A DNA stretch of 64,000 nt, from positions 2,549,501 through 2,613,500 of the forward strand of contig NZ_CP104213.1 in NCBI RefSeq assembly GCF_025244745.1, in the 5' to 3' direction. Source of the DNA: Deinococcus rubellus (GTDB lineage Bacteria; Deinococcota; Deinococci; Deinococcales; Deinococcaceae). Under the pieces are notes generated by a model. That model had not been told where the DNA came from, did no database searches, and saw nothing but the letters and a program-made list of their open reading frames with translations. Below are positions 1 through 9,278 of this stretch, one piece after another (the first letter of the stretch is position 1; each line of letters opens with the position of its first letter). Made by a program: the position numbers and the translations under genes.

Positions 1-449
1 CTGGAAACACTGGAGGCACTGTGACCGGTTCCGGCTCGAACGCGCCCGTGCCTTCTGGCACCACCCTGAAGTTTCGCGAGGTCGCCAGCGGCAGCAACGC
101 CCTGGCCAGCACTCCGCAGGTCAAGCTGGCCTCCAGTCAGGACGATCTCGGCGCACTCTGGAACTCGGCCTACGGGCGTCAGGTGCCGGTGCCGCCCACC
201 CCGATCATCCTGGGCCAGACCGCCGTGGGCATCTTCCTGGGCAACCGCCCCACCGGGGGTTACGGTGTCACGGTGCAGTCGGTGAGTGCCAGTGGCTCGG
301 CGCTGAACATCACGGTGAACGTGCGCGCTCCCGGCCCCGGCAGCATCACTACCCAGTCGATCACCAGTCCCTGGACCATCGTGGCGGTGCAAGGCCAGTT
401 CGCCAGCGTCACTGTGCGCGACCAGAACGGGCAGCGCCTCGGCCAGTAA
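1..449 (+). CDS. PrcB-domain protein, 5' partial
   Basis: The reading frame is open to the left edge, so the N-terminus is outside the window; the GTG at 21 is in frame but probably internal, since the preceding codons read as a Gly/Thr-rich linker. The visible part carries a PrcB C-terminal-type domain: a VGIFLGNRPTGGYGV stretch followed by a conserved SPWTIVAV strand. In the family this domain is a secreted or periplasmic partner of proteases, first noted in spirochaete dentilisin; the partner here cannot be identified. It ends 70 nt before the DsbA-like gene with no clear terminator between them. Domain call fairly sure, function uncertain. Confidence 0.6.
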   Translation, partial: GNTGGTVTGSGSNAPVPSGTTLKFREVASGSNALASTPQVKLASSQDDLGALWNSAYGRQVPVPPTPIILGQTAVGIFLGNRPTGGYGVTVQSVSASGSALNITVNVRAPGPGSITTQSITSPWTIVAVQGQFASVTVRDQNGQRLGQ

Positions 450-519
450 AGGCCCGCCGGGGCTCTCTCATCTGGGCTGGGTCAATGGTCGCCGCTCCAG
501 CCCTTAAACTGCTCTGACT

Positions 520-1215
520 ATGACCAGACTCAACGGCTCCTCTTCCAACAACCGCATTGTTTTGATTGTCGGCACCCTGGTGGCCCTGCTGCTGATCGGC
601 GTCACCGTCTGGGCGGTGCAGCGCAACCAGACAGCCGCCACCCAGGCCAGCACCAAGACCTTCGACCTGACCGGCCAGCCGTTTCTGGGCAAGGCCGACG
701 CCCCTGTGACCCTGGTGGCCTTCGAGGACTTCAAGTGCCCCAACTGCAAGAATTTCGAGGAAAACATCTACCCGCAGATCAAGTCGAAGTACATCGACAC
801 CGGCAAGGCCAAGATGTACAAGATCAACTTCCCCTTCCTGGGTGACAACCTTCCCACCAACGACTCGGTGCTGGCAGCCCAGGCGGCAGAGTGCGCCTAC
901 GACCAGACTGGCAACGACGGCTACGAGGGCATGTCCACCATCATGTTCCGCGCCCAGGGTGACGAGACCCAGGTGTGGGCCACCAAGGAGAAGCTCGAAG
1001 ACCTGGCCGGCAGCGTCGACGGCCTCGATATGACCAAATTCAAGACCTGCCTCGACAGCGACGCCACCAAGGCCCGGGTCGAGGCCGACAAGCAGCAGGC
1101 GGTCAACGCAGGCGTCAACTCCACCCCCAGCGTGTTCGTCAACGGCGTGCTGGCGGCAAACTTCAGCGCCGATGAGATTGGCAAGGCGATTGACGCCGAC
1201 CTCGCCAAGAAGTAA
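520..1215 (+). CDS. DsbA-family thiol oxidoreductase, membrane-anchored
   Basis: 231 residues. A Lys/Arg-poor N-terminus is followed by one membrane segment at about residues 12-33, then a thioredoxin fold of the DsbA/BdbD class. The active-site motif is CPNC at residues 73-76 in the context [12 protein letters not shown], and the cis-proline loop appears as [10 protein letters not shown] near residue 200. The family oxidises cysteine pairs in exported proteins outside the cytoplasmic membrane. The stop codon is 3 nt before a DsbB-like gene, so the two form an oxidant/re-oxidant pair. A -10-like TAAACT lies at 505-510, nine bases before the ATG, with no Shine-Dalgarno sequence, so the message is probably nearly leaderless. 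Confidence 0.88.
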   Translation: MTRLNGSSSNNRIVLIVGTLVALLLIGVTVWAVQRNQTAATQASTKTFDLTGQPFLGKADAPVTLVAFEDFKCPNCKNFEENIYPQIKSKYIDTGKAKMYKINFPFLGDNLPTNDSVLAAQAAECAYDQTGNDGYEGMSTIMFRAQGDETQVWATKEKLEDLAGSVDGLDMTKFKTCLDSDATKARVEADKQQAVNAGVNSTPSVFVNGVLAANFSADEIGKAIDADLAKK

Positions 1216-1218
1216 ACC

Positions 1219-1653
1219 GTGACCCGCGACAACCGTCTGTATCTGGCCTGGGTGGTGGCCCTGGTCGCCGCGATGGGCAGCCTGTATTTCTCGGAGATTC
1301 GCGGCTTCGTGCCGTGCATCCTGTGCTGGTTTCAGCGCGTCTTCATGTACCCACTGGCGATTGTGCTGGGGGTGGCGGCGCTGCGTGCCGATTTCAATAT
1401 CCGGGTCTACGGGCTGAGCTTGGCCGCTGTCGGCTGGCTGATCGCCCTCTACCAGAACCTCGAAGTCTGGGGCGTGGTGCAGACCCTCAAAGCCTGCACG
1501 GCAGGTCCCATCGGCACTGGTTGTGACGCCAAGTGGCCGATCTTTGGCAGCAACCTGAGCAGCGTGTCCAATGTGGTCACCATCCCGGTGCTGAGCCTGG
1601 TGGCCTTCACGCTGATCATCCTGCTGCTGAGCTGGCCGCGCCAGCGGGCCTGA
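1219..1653 (+). CDS. DsbB/BdbC-like disulfide bond formation protein
   Basis: 144 residues with four predicted membrane segments, starting at GTG three bases after the DsbA-like stop. The first periplasmic loop has the quinone-side pair C33/C36 (PCILCWFQR) and the second loop has C93 and C102 ([12 protein letters not shown]), which is the four-cysteine arrangement of DsbB and BdbC. It should take electrons from the upstream thioredoxin-fold protein and pass them to menaquinone. Length matches the short BdbC subfamily better than E. coli DsbB. The gene ends at a strong bidirectional terminator shared with the convergent gene. Confidence 0.88.
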   Translation: MTRDNRLYLAWVVALVAAMGSLYFSEIRGFVPCILCWFQRVFMYPLAIVLGVAALRADFNIRVYGLSLAAVGWLIALYQNLEVWGVVQTLKACTAGPIGTGCDAKWPIFGSNLSSVSNVVTIPVLSLVAFTLIILLLSWPRQRA

Positions 1654-1672
1654 ACCGAGCGCCGCAGAGCAG

Positions 1673-1705
1673 AAAAAGCCGGAGCCTTGGTGCGCTCCGG
1701 CTTTT
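1673..1705. terminator. Bidirectional intrinsic terminator
   Basis: Stem GCCGGAGC (1678-1685) pairs exactly with GCTCCGGC (1694-1701) around an 8-nt loop, flanked by A5 on the left and T4 on the right, so it can end both the DsbA/DsbB-like operon (+) and the convergent gene (-). Confidence 0.85.
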
Positions 1706-1719
1706 CTGTTTCGGCAGCA

Positions 1720-2223
1720 TCAGAAACTGTAGTTGACACCCAGCCGGAGCAGCGGCCCGGTGACGCCGCCGAAGAAAGTCGCCACACCCGCCTCGGCGAA
1801 GATGCCCAGCCCCGGCCCGCTACGGACACCGACCAGACCGCCCAGTCCGAAATAGGTGGACTGATCGCCGGGCGAAATATTGGCGACTGCCGCTGCCAGG
1901 CCGCCGTACACCCGCCAGCGCTCGGAGAGGGGACGGCTGATCAGCAGATCGGCCTCGGCCCCCAGCGCACTGGCAAAGGTCGGCAGGAAGGCGCTACTCA
2001 GCAGCACCCGGCCTTCCAGCCGGTTGGACCCGGTATCCGACAACCGGGCGTAGCCTCCGGCAGACACCAGAAAAGGCGGCACCCCGCCGAGTTGCACACC
2101 GTAGCGCCCGGCAAGAGGCGGAGCGTCAGGCGCTACGGCGGCCTGGGCAACCGCCCCAGAGACCGAGAAACAGACGGCGAGGCAGGCGGTCAGCAGGAGG
2201 GGGAATCGGGGGTTCACGCGCAC
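1720..2223 (-). CDS. Secreted hypothetical protein, possible outer-membrane beta-barrel
   Basis: 167 residues with a clear signal peptide (hydrophobic core LLLTACLAVCFSVSGAVA). The mature part is made of short amphipathic strands rich in Gly, Ala and aromatic residues and ends in an aromatic C-terminal residue (LLRLGVNYSF), which resembles small outer-membrane barrels. I do not recognise a named family. The start is GTG at 2223; an in-frame GTG at 2217 lies 7 nt downstream of a CAAAAT -10-like box (2225-2230) and would give a leaderless transcript, so the true start may be 2217. Divergent from the ddrC-like gene. Confidence 0.65.
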   Translation of the reverse strand: MRVNPRFPLLLTACLAVCFSVSGAVAQAAVAPDAPPLAGRYGVQLGGVPPFLVSAGGYARLSDTGSNRLEGRVLLSSAFLPTFASALGAEADLLISRPLSERWRVYGGLAAAVANISPGDQSTYFGLGGLVGVRSGPGLGIFAEAGVATFFGGVTGPLLRLGVNYSF

Positions 2224-2273
2224 GATTTTGCCACAAGTTGAGCGTCTGAAGGAGTCGGGAAGTACTTCATCTA

Positions 2274-2290
2274 TTATGTTTTCAGCAGAA
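2274..2290 (+). promoter_or_regulatory. Candidate radiation/desiccation response motif (RDRM)
   Basis: The 17-mer beginning TTATGT and ending in CAGAA matches the published Deinococcus RDRM consensus TTATGTCATTGACATAA at 11 of 17 positions, including most of both outer half-sites. Its first six bases also serve as a -35 element 17 bp before a TACAAT -10 (2297-2302), and the ATG follows 6 nt later at 2309. In Deinococcus the RDRM is the DdrO repressor operator; overlap with -35 fits repression. Confidence 0.6.
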
Positions 2291-2308
2291 TTATGCTACA
2301 ATACTTCT

Positions 2309-3046
2309 ATGACTGCAATCCTCAAAACGGTAGCCCCTACCCTTCAGATCGGCAGCGCCCGGGTGCCGCAGAGTGCGGACGGACGTCTGCACGCCGCCAG
2401 CGCTCTGGCCGTGCTGGGGCTGACCCAGGCCGCCGGGTGGGCACGCCAGGACTGGGAAAGCCCACACTGGGCCGCCTTCGAGCACACGCATCAGCTCAGC
2501 CGGGTGCTCAGCGACTTTGGTGCGGGACCGGAACCGACCCTCAGTGTGGCCGAGTTCGTGGCCCTGGCCGCCCGCAGCGACACCACCCCCGCCCGCCGGA
2601 TTCAGCGCCGGATGCAGCAGAGCTACGCCCGCGCCCTGACCGGCGACATTCACCTGGCCGCCGAGATTGCCGAGCGCAACGCCGAGCCGCTCTCTCGCAG
2701 CTGGCTCCACGCCCGGCTCGAATCGCAGGACGCCCGCCGCACGTTGATGAGCGCCGCTGCCCGGCACGGCGGTCACGGCCCGGTATTTGGGCAGCTCGGA
2801 AGCGTCAGTAACCGCAGCGTGCTGGGTAAAGACAGCGCCACCCTGCGCCGCGAACGCGGGGTCAAGCACACCCGCGACGGCCTGAGCACCGACGAACTGC
2901 GCCGCCTGTCGTACCTCGACGCCGCGACCGCCGCCGCGCTGGAAGGCGGCCAGATCGAGGGCAACGACGCCATCCTGGAACTGCACCGCAAGGTTGCCAG
3001 ACGCGAACGTCAGACCTGGGCGGGCGGTCTGGAGCGGGCCAGCTAA
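2309..3046 (+). CDS. ddrC: DdrC-like DNA damage response protein
   Basis: 245 residues from the ATG at 2309, chosen because a TACAAT -10 at 2297-2302 lies 6 nt upstream, giving a leaderless mRNA; a longer frame from 2228 would span the promoter. The N-terminus (IGSARVPQSADGRLHAASALAVLGLTQ, split here as a beta hairpin plus winged-helix region) and the helical, Arg-rich C-terminal half resemble DdrC, the roughly 231-residue nucleoid-compacting, DNA-circularising protein induced by radiation in D. radiodurans. The upstream RDRM-like palindrome supports this. The identification is from memory of the family, not an alignment, so moderate confidence. Confidence 0.62.
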   Translation: MTAILKTVAPTLQIGSARVPQSADGRLHAASALAVLGLTQAAGWARQDWESPHWAAFEHTHQLSRVLSDFGAGPEPTLSVAEFVALAARSDTTPARRIQRRMQQSYARALTGDIHLAAEIAERNAEPLSRSWLHARLESQDARRTLMSAAARHGGHGPVFGQLGSVSNRSVLGKDSATLRRERGVKHTRDGLSTDELRRLSYLDAATAAALEGGQIEGNDAILELHRKVARRERQTWAGGLERAS

Positions 3047-3071
3047 GTTCCACCAGATCAGCCACCCATAC

Positions 3072-3108
3072 AAGCGCCGACCCGTGACAAGATACGGGCG
3101 GCGCTTTT
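3072..3108 (+). terminator. Intrinsic terminator after ddrC-like gene
   Basis: AAGCGCC (3072-3078) and CCCGT (3081-3085) pair with ACGGG (3094-3098) and GGCGCTT (3100-3106); an 8-nt loop and a short T-run complete a canonical terminator. Confidence 0.82.
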
Positions 3109-3176
3109 GCTGTGCCGACACTTGCCGTAGCAACGCTGGGCAAAGCGCTGGCTTCCAGCACGCCGGGGAGAGAGTG

Positions 3177-3665
3177 ATGAGCCAACCCGAATTGCCACCG
3201 CCACCCACGCCCGCACCCGACTGGGGCCGCGCCTACACCGCGCCGGACCTCACGGTTTACTACGACAAAGCGCGCTGCATTCACTTCGCCGCCTGCATTC
3301 GCGGATTGCCGCAGGTCTTCGATACCGCCGCCCGGCCCTGGATTCAGGCCGACGCCGCGCCCGCCGAACAGGTGGCCGAGGTGGTGCGGCGCTGCCCCAC
3401 CGGGGCACTACACTATGCGCTGAAGAACGGCCCCGCCAAATCTGCTCTCGCTGAACCGACGGGGCCGACCAGCATCGAGGTCCGCGCCAACGGCCCCCTC
3501 TTCGTGCGCGGTGATTTGATGATCGCAGGAGCGCAGGGCAGCGTCCGTGACACCCGAGCCGCCCTGTGCCGCTGCGGGGCGAGTCACAACAAGCCCTACT
3601 GCGACGGCTCGCACCGCCAGAGCGGGTTCGAGGCAGCAGGCGGAGAAAGGATCAACACCGGCTGA
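3177..3665 (+). CDS. Mono-cluster ferredoxin / CDGSH iron-sulfur fusion protein
   Basis: 162 residues from the ATG at 3177, preceded by GGGGAGAG as ribosome-binding site; the frame is open further upstream but that part crosses the previous terminator. Residues about 15-80 form a Fer4_19-type divergent ferredoxin domain (YYDKARCIHFAACIRGLP ... RRCPTGAL), with cysteines positioned for one 4Fe-4S cluster. The C-terminal part (about 95-155) is a CDGSH zinc-finger-type domain, CRCGASHNKPYCDGSH, which binds a 2Fe-2S cluster with three Cys and one His. Such fusions occur widely in bacteria as small electron-transfer or redox-sensing proteins; the partner is unknown. Single-gene unit between ddrC and cinA. 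Confidence 0.85.
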   Translation: MSQPELPPPPTPAPDWGRAYTAPDLTVYYDKARCIHFAACIRGLPQVFDTAARPWIQADAAPAEQVAEVVRRCPTGALHYALKNGPAKSALAEPTGPTSIEVRANGPLFVRGDLMIAGAQGSVRDTRAALCRCGASHNKPYCDGSHRQSGFEAAGGERINTG

Positions 3666-3714
3666 ACAAGCCGCGCGCACCTGTCTCCCCCAGTACGCCG
3701 CCCGCCAACCTTGT

Positions 3715-3731
3715 TTATGCTGTCGCTATGT
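3715..3731 (+). promoter_or_regulatory. Weak RDRM-like site upstream of cinA-thpR-recA
   Basis: TTATGCTGTCGCTATGT matches the RDRM consensus at 9 of 17 positions; the left half-site TTATG is intact, the right half is poor. Position (59 bp before cinA) agrees with the known location of the RDRM controlling the recA operon in D. radiodurans. No convincing -35/-10 pair was seen, so this stays tentative. Confidence 0.35.
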
Positions 3732-3789
3732 TGATCTCCCCCACTGACCCCGCACCCCGCCCCATTCCCCGCTTCCGGCAGAGGTCCAC

Positions 3790-5048
3790 TTGAACGCCGA
3801 GATTATCAGCGTCGGCACCGAGTTGCTGCTGGGCGAGATCGTGGACAGCAACGCCGCCTTCGTGGCCCGCGAACTGGCAGCGCGCGGCGTCACCCTGCGG
3901 CGCAAAGCCACCGTCGGCGACAACCTGGAGCGCATCAGCGGCCTGATTGAAGAAGCCCTGACACGGGCCGATCTGGTCATCCTGGGCGGCGGCCTCGGCC
4001 CCACCGACGACGACCTGACCCGCGAGAGCATCGCGGCAGTGGCCGGAGAAACGCCCACCGAAGACCCCGAACTGCTGATCTGGCTGGACGATCTGTTCAC
4101 GTCGCGGGGCCGGGTGATGGCCCCGATCAACCGCAAACAGACCTGGCTGATTCCCTCGGCCCAGGCGCTCCCCAACCCGCTCGGCACCGCGCCGGGCTGG
4201 TTCGTGACCCTGCCGCCGGACCACGAATTTGCTGGAAAACGCATCGCCGCCCTACCGGGGCCGCCACGCGAGATGACCCGGATGTTCAGAGAAGAGTTGC
4301 TGCCGCGCCTGAACCTGCCGGAGTGGGCCTTCTGGGCGGTGACACTGCACACGGCAGGCATCGGGGAAAGCAACGTGGCCGAGCTCCTGGGCGAGCTGAC
4401 GCGGGTGGCCAATCCCAGCGTGGCGACCTACGCCCGCAGGAGCGGAACCGACGTGCGGGTGGCGGCGAGTGCCGCGACATCGGGTGAGGCCGAGCACCTG
4501 GCCGCCCCGGTGCTGGCCCAGGTGCGCGCCGCGCTGGGCAACTACATCTGGGCTGAGGAAAAGCCCGGCGACCCACCTGCCACGCTGGCCCGCGCCGTCG
4601 CTGCGTTGCTGGCCGGGCGCAGCCTGGGCATCGTGGAGGCGGGCAGCAGCGGTAGCCTGGCGGTGCAGTTCGCAGGCGAGTCGGCGCTGAAAGGCGTGGC
4701 CATTTCCGACGACCACGCGACCCTGCTCACCCTCGGCCTGACGCCCGTGACGCTGGGCGAGGCCGGGCTGGGCAGCCAGGCCGCCGCGCTGGAACTCGCT
4801 CACGGCGCACGCGAACGCTTCGGCGCGGACATGGGCCTGAGTGTCAGCGCCGTCACCCAGGGTGAGGCAGCAGGGCAGGTGGCGGTGGCCATCGTGGGCG
4901 AGAACCTGGAGCGCAGCGCCCTGGTCAACTGGCCGGGCGACGCCGGGCAGGTGCGCGAGCGGGCCGCCACTGCCGCGCTCAATCTGGCATTCCGGGCGCT
5001 GGGTCAATCGCCAGTGGGCCAGGTCTCCACAGGCCAGCAGGTCAACTC

Positions 5049-5052
<4 letters not shown>
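3790..5052 (+). CDS. cinA: CinA-family protein with degenerate amidase domain
   Basis: 420 residues from a TTG start at 3790; NAEIISVGTELLLGEIVD immediately follows, the invariant CinA N-terminus. Residues 1-165 are a MoaB/MogA-like (COG1058) domain with the GGLGPTDDDLTRE loop, which in CinA relatives acts as an ADP-ribose pyrophosphatase. The C-terminal part (about 265-410) is homologous to the PncC nicotinamide-nucleotide amidase domain, but the usual AESCTGG nucleophile motif reads VEAGSSG, and the later GVVAYSN and TGIAGP motifs read GVAISDD and SAVTQG, so amidase activity is doubtful. The stop overlaps thpR (ATGA); in Deinococcus this operon is damage-inducible and ends with recA. Confidence 0.93.
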
Positions 5053-6862
<1,810 letters not shown>

Positions 6863-6882
6863 AACGCGAGCAGATGGATTGG

Positions 6883-6914
6883 AGAGCAGCGGCGAGGGTC
6901 GTTGCTCTTTTTTT
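6883..6914 (+). terminator. Intrinsic terminator of the recA operon
   Basis: AGAGCAGCGGC (6883-6893) pairs with GTCGTTGCTCT (6898-6908) using a few G-U pairs, 4-nt loop, then a run of T to 6914. Confidence 0.85.
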
Positions 6915-6932
6915 GTCGTGTAGGCTTGGAGC

Positions 6933-7526
6933 ATGAACGTCGAGCAGCAAGCCTACGCCGCCCTCGATCAAGCAGAGTACGGACAGGCTGAGGCGCTGTT
7001 TGACACGCTGCCCGAAGATAGCAGGGCCTTTGGACTGGGGTACGTGTACGCCTTCACCGGGCGTTTCGAGGAAGCCCGCGCCATCTACACCGCGTTGAGG
7101 ACAAAGAATGTCGGACTTCCGCTGGAACACGTCTGCCTGCATCAGCTCGGTATGGTGGAACGAATGGCAGGCGAGTGGAACGCGGCGCTCGAATGCTTTC
7201 AGGAGGAAGCTGAGTTGATCGCCACTCTGGGCGACTCACCGCTACCCGTCTCCGCCAACGCCTACGAACTCGGCACGGTCTGGCAGGCGCTGGGAGAAGC
7301 GCAGAAGGCTAGGGAATATTTCGAGCAGGCCGTTCAGGCGCAGCAGGCGTCTGGTGATCTGGTGGCTCTGGGCTGCGGCGAGCGCGGGCTGGGCGACTGG
7401 TACGCCGCGCAAGATGAACGTAGCAAGGCCACGGCCCACTGGCAAGCCGCTCTGGAAGCGTTCAGTGAAGCGGGCGATGCAAAAGCCGTGCAAGACGTCA
7501 AGGAGCAGCTCGCACCCAGTCGTTAG
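6933..7526 (+). CDS. Tetratricopeptide-repeat protein
   Basis: 197 residues, no signal peptide. At least four TPR-like helix pairs are visible, for example [20 protein letters not shown], and later units containing [24 protein letters not shown] and [26 protein letters not shown]. TPRs are protein-protein docking scaffolds, so the molecular role cannot be deduced. Expressed alone: a TAGGCT -10 at 6921-6926 lies 6 nt before the ATG, directly after the recA terminator, giving a leaderless message. It converges on the GH5-like gene with a 4-nt overlap of the 3' ends. Confidence 0.85.
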   Translation: MNVEQQAYAALDQAEYGQAEALFDTLPEDSRAFGLGYVYAFTGRFEEARAIYTALRTKNVGLPLEHVCLHQLGMVERMAGEWNAALECFQEEAELIATLGDSPLPVSANAYELGTVWQALGEAQKAREYFEQAVQAQQASGDLVALGCGERGLGDWYAAQDERSKATAHWQAALEAFSEAGDAKAVQDVKEQLAPSR

Positions 7527-8599
7527 GGCAGCCCCAGCGCCTTCTTCATCTCAGGTAGCAGCTTGCCCTGCTCGGTCACCCCGTACCCGTAGGGACTCTC
7601 CCAGCTCCACACCGCCCAGCCCATTTTCTGCGCCTCAGCCGCCATCCGCACGTCATGCAGCCAGCGCAGACGGTCCGCAGGGGGAGCGCTCCGGTGCACG
7701 GCGAACGAACTCAGCAGCACCTTTACGCCGCTGCGCTGCGCCCAGCCGGACACCAGATTGATCTGGCCCGCGAGGGCCGCCTGATCGAAACTACCGACAG
7801 TACGCGCTTCAAATTCCTTCTTGACCAGCGCCCTGGACGCGGCGGGCGTGGCCTTCAAAATTGTGCTCAGCAGCGCGGGCAATCTGCTTTTATCAAGCGG
7901 ATACGGCACGCCCGCAAAGTAGCTCCACGCGCTATTGGTCGGGTTGCCTTGCTGAGTAAACATTAGCGGCTCCACATACTGAAAGCTGTAGATCAGATTG
8001 GCATCGGCCAGTGGCCTCAGGGTGGTCAGGCCGTAGTAATCGGAGTAGCACGGGCCAGTCACGGCCAGGGTAAGCCTGGGCGCGCTGCGGCGAACGGCGG
8101 CGACGAGTTGACTTTCGAGTTGCGTCCAGGCGGCGGGCGCGAGATCGCAGGCTCCGGGCTGGTCTATCGGTTCCAGCCCCACCATGCGCGGATCGGAAGC
8201 GGCAAGCACCCCGCCCAGCTTTTCCAGCAGCGCCAGGTAGGTGTCTCTGGCCTTGCCGCCCGCGATCACGGCGTCCTTGGTCGGTGCCTCGTCAAACAGG
8301 GTCAGCAGCACCTTGAGCTTGTTCTGCTGGGCCGCTTTAAGCACCCGCGTCAGCGAGGCGAACGGTTCAGCGGCGCTGTTTACGGCGGCAATCAGGGTGT
8401 TGGGGTTGACCATCAGCCGCACGAAGTCGAATCCGGCGGCCCTGATCATTTTGAGTTGACCGAGCTTGGCCTCATCCAGTGGCTGAAACTGGGTCTGATC
8501 CAGCCAACCTTCCAGATTGACGCCGCGCCCCAGTTGCAAAGTCTGGGCCTGCGACGTGGAGAGAGAAGCCAACAGCGCCGCAGTCAGCAGCCACCTCAC
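7523..8599 (-). CDS. Secreted GH5-fold protein lacking catalytic residues
   Basis: 358 residues with a signal peptide cleaved near [12 protein letters not shown]. The fold is that of GH5 cellulases: the family landmarks are recognisable but altered at the active site. The acid/base motif LxNEP reads LEPIDQP (Glu to Gln147), the nucleophile motif GEFG reads SSFA (Glu to Ser298), and HYYEPFLFTHQG reads [12 protein letters not shown]. Both catalytic glutamates are therefore absent, which points to a glycan-binding or sensing pseudoenzyme. Its ATG overlaps the response-regulator stop by 4 nt, so it belongs to the two-component operon. Alignment was by eye; an unusual active enzyme is not excluded. 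Confidence 0.8.
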   Translation of the reverse strand: MRWLLTAALLASLSTSQAQTLQLGRGVNLEGWLDQTQFQPLDEAKLGQLKMIRAAGFDFVRLMVNPNTLIAAVNSAAEPFASLTRVLKAAQQNKLKVLLTLFDEAPTKDAVIAGGKARDTYLALLEKLGGVLAASDPRMVGLEPIDQPGACDLAPAAWTQLESQLVAAVRRSAPRLTLAVTGPCYSDYYGLTTLRPLADANLIYSFQYVEPLMFTQQGNPTNSAWSYFAGVPYPLDKSRLPALLSTILKATPAASRALVKKEFEARTVGSFDQAALAGQINLVSGWAQRSGVKVLLSSFAVHRSAPPADRLRWLHDVRMAAEAQKMGWAVWSWESPYGYGVTEQGKLLPEMKKALGLP

Positions 8600-9255
8600 A
8601 AGCCCGCCTCTTTGGCCCTCAGCACCGCTTCGGCGCGGCTGCCGACTTGCAGCTTGGAAAAGATGCTGGTGATGTGGTTTCGCACCGTCTTCTCGGCCAG
8701 CTCCAGGTGACGGGCAATTCTCGGGTTGGTGTCACCCTGCGCGATCAGCGAGAGGATTTCGCGCTCGCGCTCGGTGAGTTCCGGCAGCACGGTGGGCGGG
8801 AGTTTGGTGGGGCGGCTGAAGTAGCTCATCAGCCGCCTGGCAATGCTGGGCGCAAACAGCGCCTCGCCCTGCGCCACCGCCTCGATGCCGCGCAGCAACT
8901 CCTCAGGGGCCGCACCTTTCAGCAGGTAGCCGCGTGCGCCCGCCTGCATGGCTGCGAACACGTTGTCGTCGTCCTCGAACATGCTGACCACCAGAATGCC
9001 CACGTCAGGATGCAGGGCCAGAATCCGCTTGGTGGCTTCCAGCCCGCTGAGCAGCGGCATCTGAATATCCATGATGATCACGTCCGGCCCAAGCTGGGTG
9101 GCCAGCTCAAGCGCGGCCTGTCCATTCTCGGCCTCGCCCACGACCTCCAGATGGTCGGTCACGCTGAGCAGCACTTTCAGCCCCTCGCGGAACAGGCGGT
9201 GGTCGTCGGCGATCAGGACGCGGATGGGATGATTCAGAGGCGGATCAGTGGACAT
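8596..9255 (-). CDS. NarL/FixJ-family response regulator
   Basis: 219 residues. The receiver domain (1-125) has the acidic pair DD near the N-terminus, the phospho-acceptor Asp in [10 protein letters not shown], and the conserved Lys in [10 protein letters not shown]. The C-terminal LuxR-type helix-turn-helix is [15 protein letters not shown] followed by [19 protein letters not shown]. It sits 23 nt after the kinase and overlaps the GH5-like gene. NarL-type regulators bind short inverted repeats as dimers; a TGTCCC-N7-GGGACA palindrome upstream of the kinase and of two nearby secreted-protein genes is a good candidate target. Confidence 0.95.
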   Translation of the reverse strand: MSTDPPLNHPIRVLIADDHRLFREGLKVLLSVTDHLEVVGEAENGQAALELATQLGPDVIIMDIQMPLLSGLEATKRILALHPDVGILVVSMFEDDDNVFAAMQAGARGYLLKGAAPEELLRGIEAVAQGEALFAPSIARRLMSYFSRPTKLPPTVLPELTEREREILSLIAQGDTNPRIARHLELAEKTVRNHITSIFSKLQVGSRAEAVLRAKEAGL

Positions 9256-9278
9256 AGACCACCTTTGATCTCAGGAAC

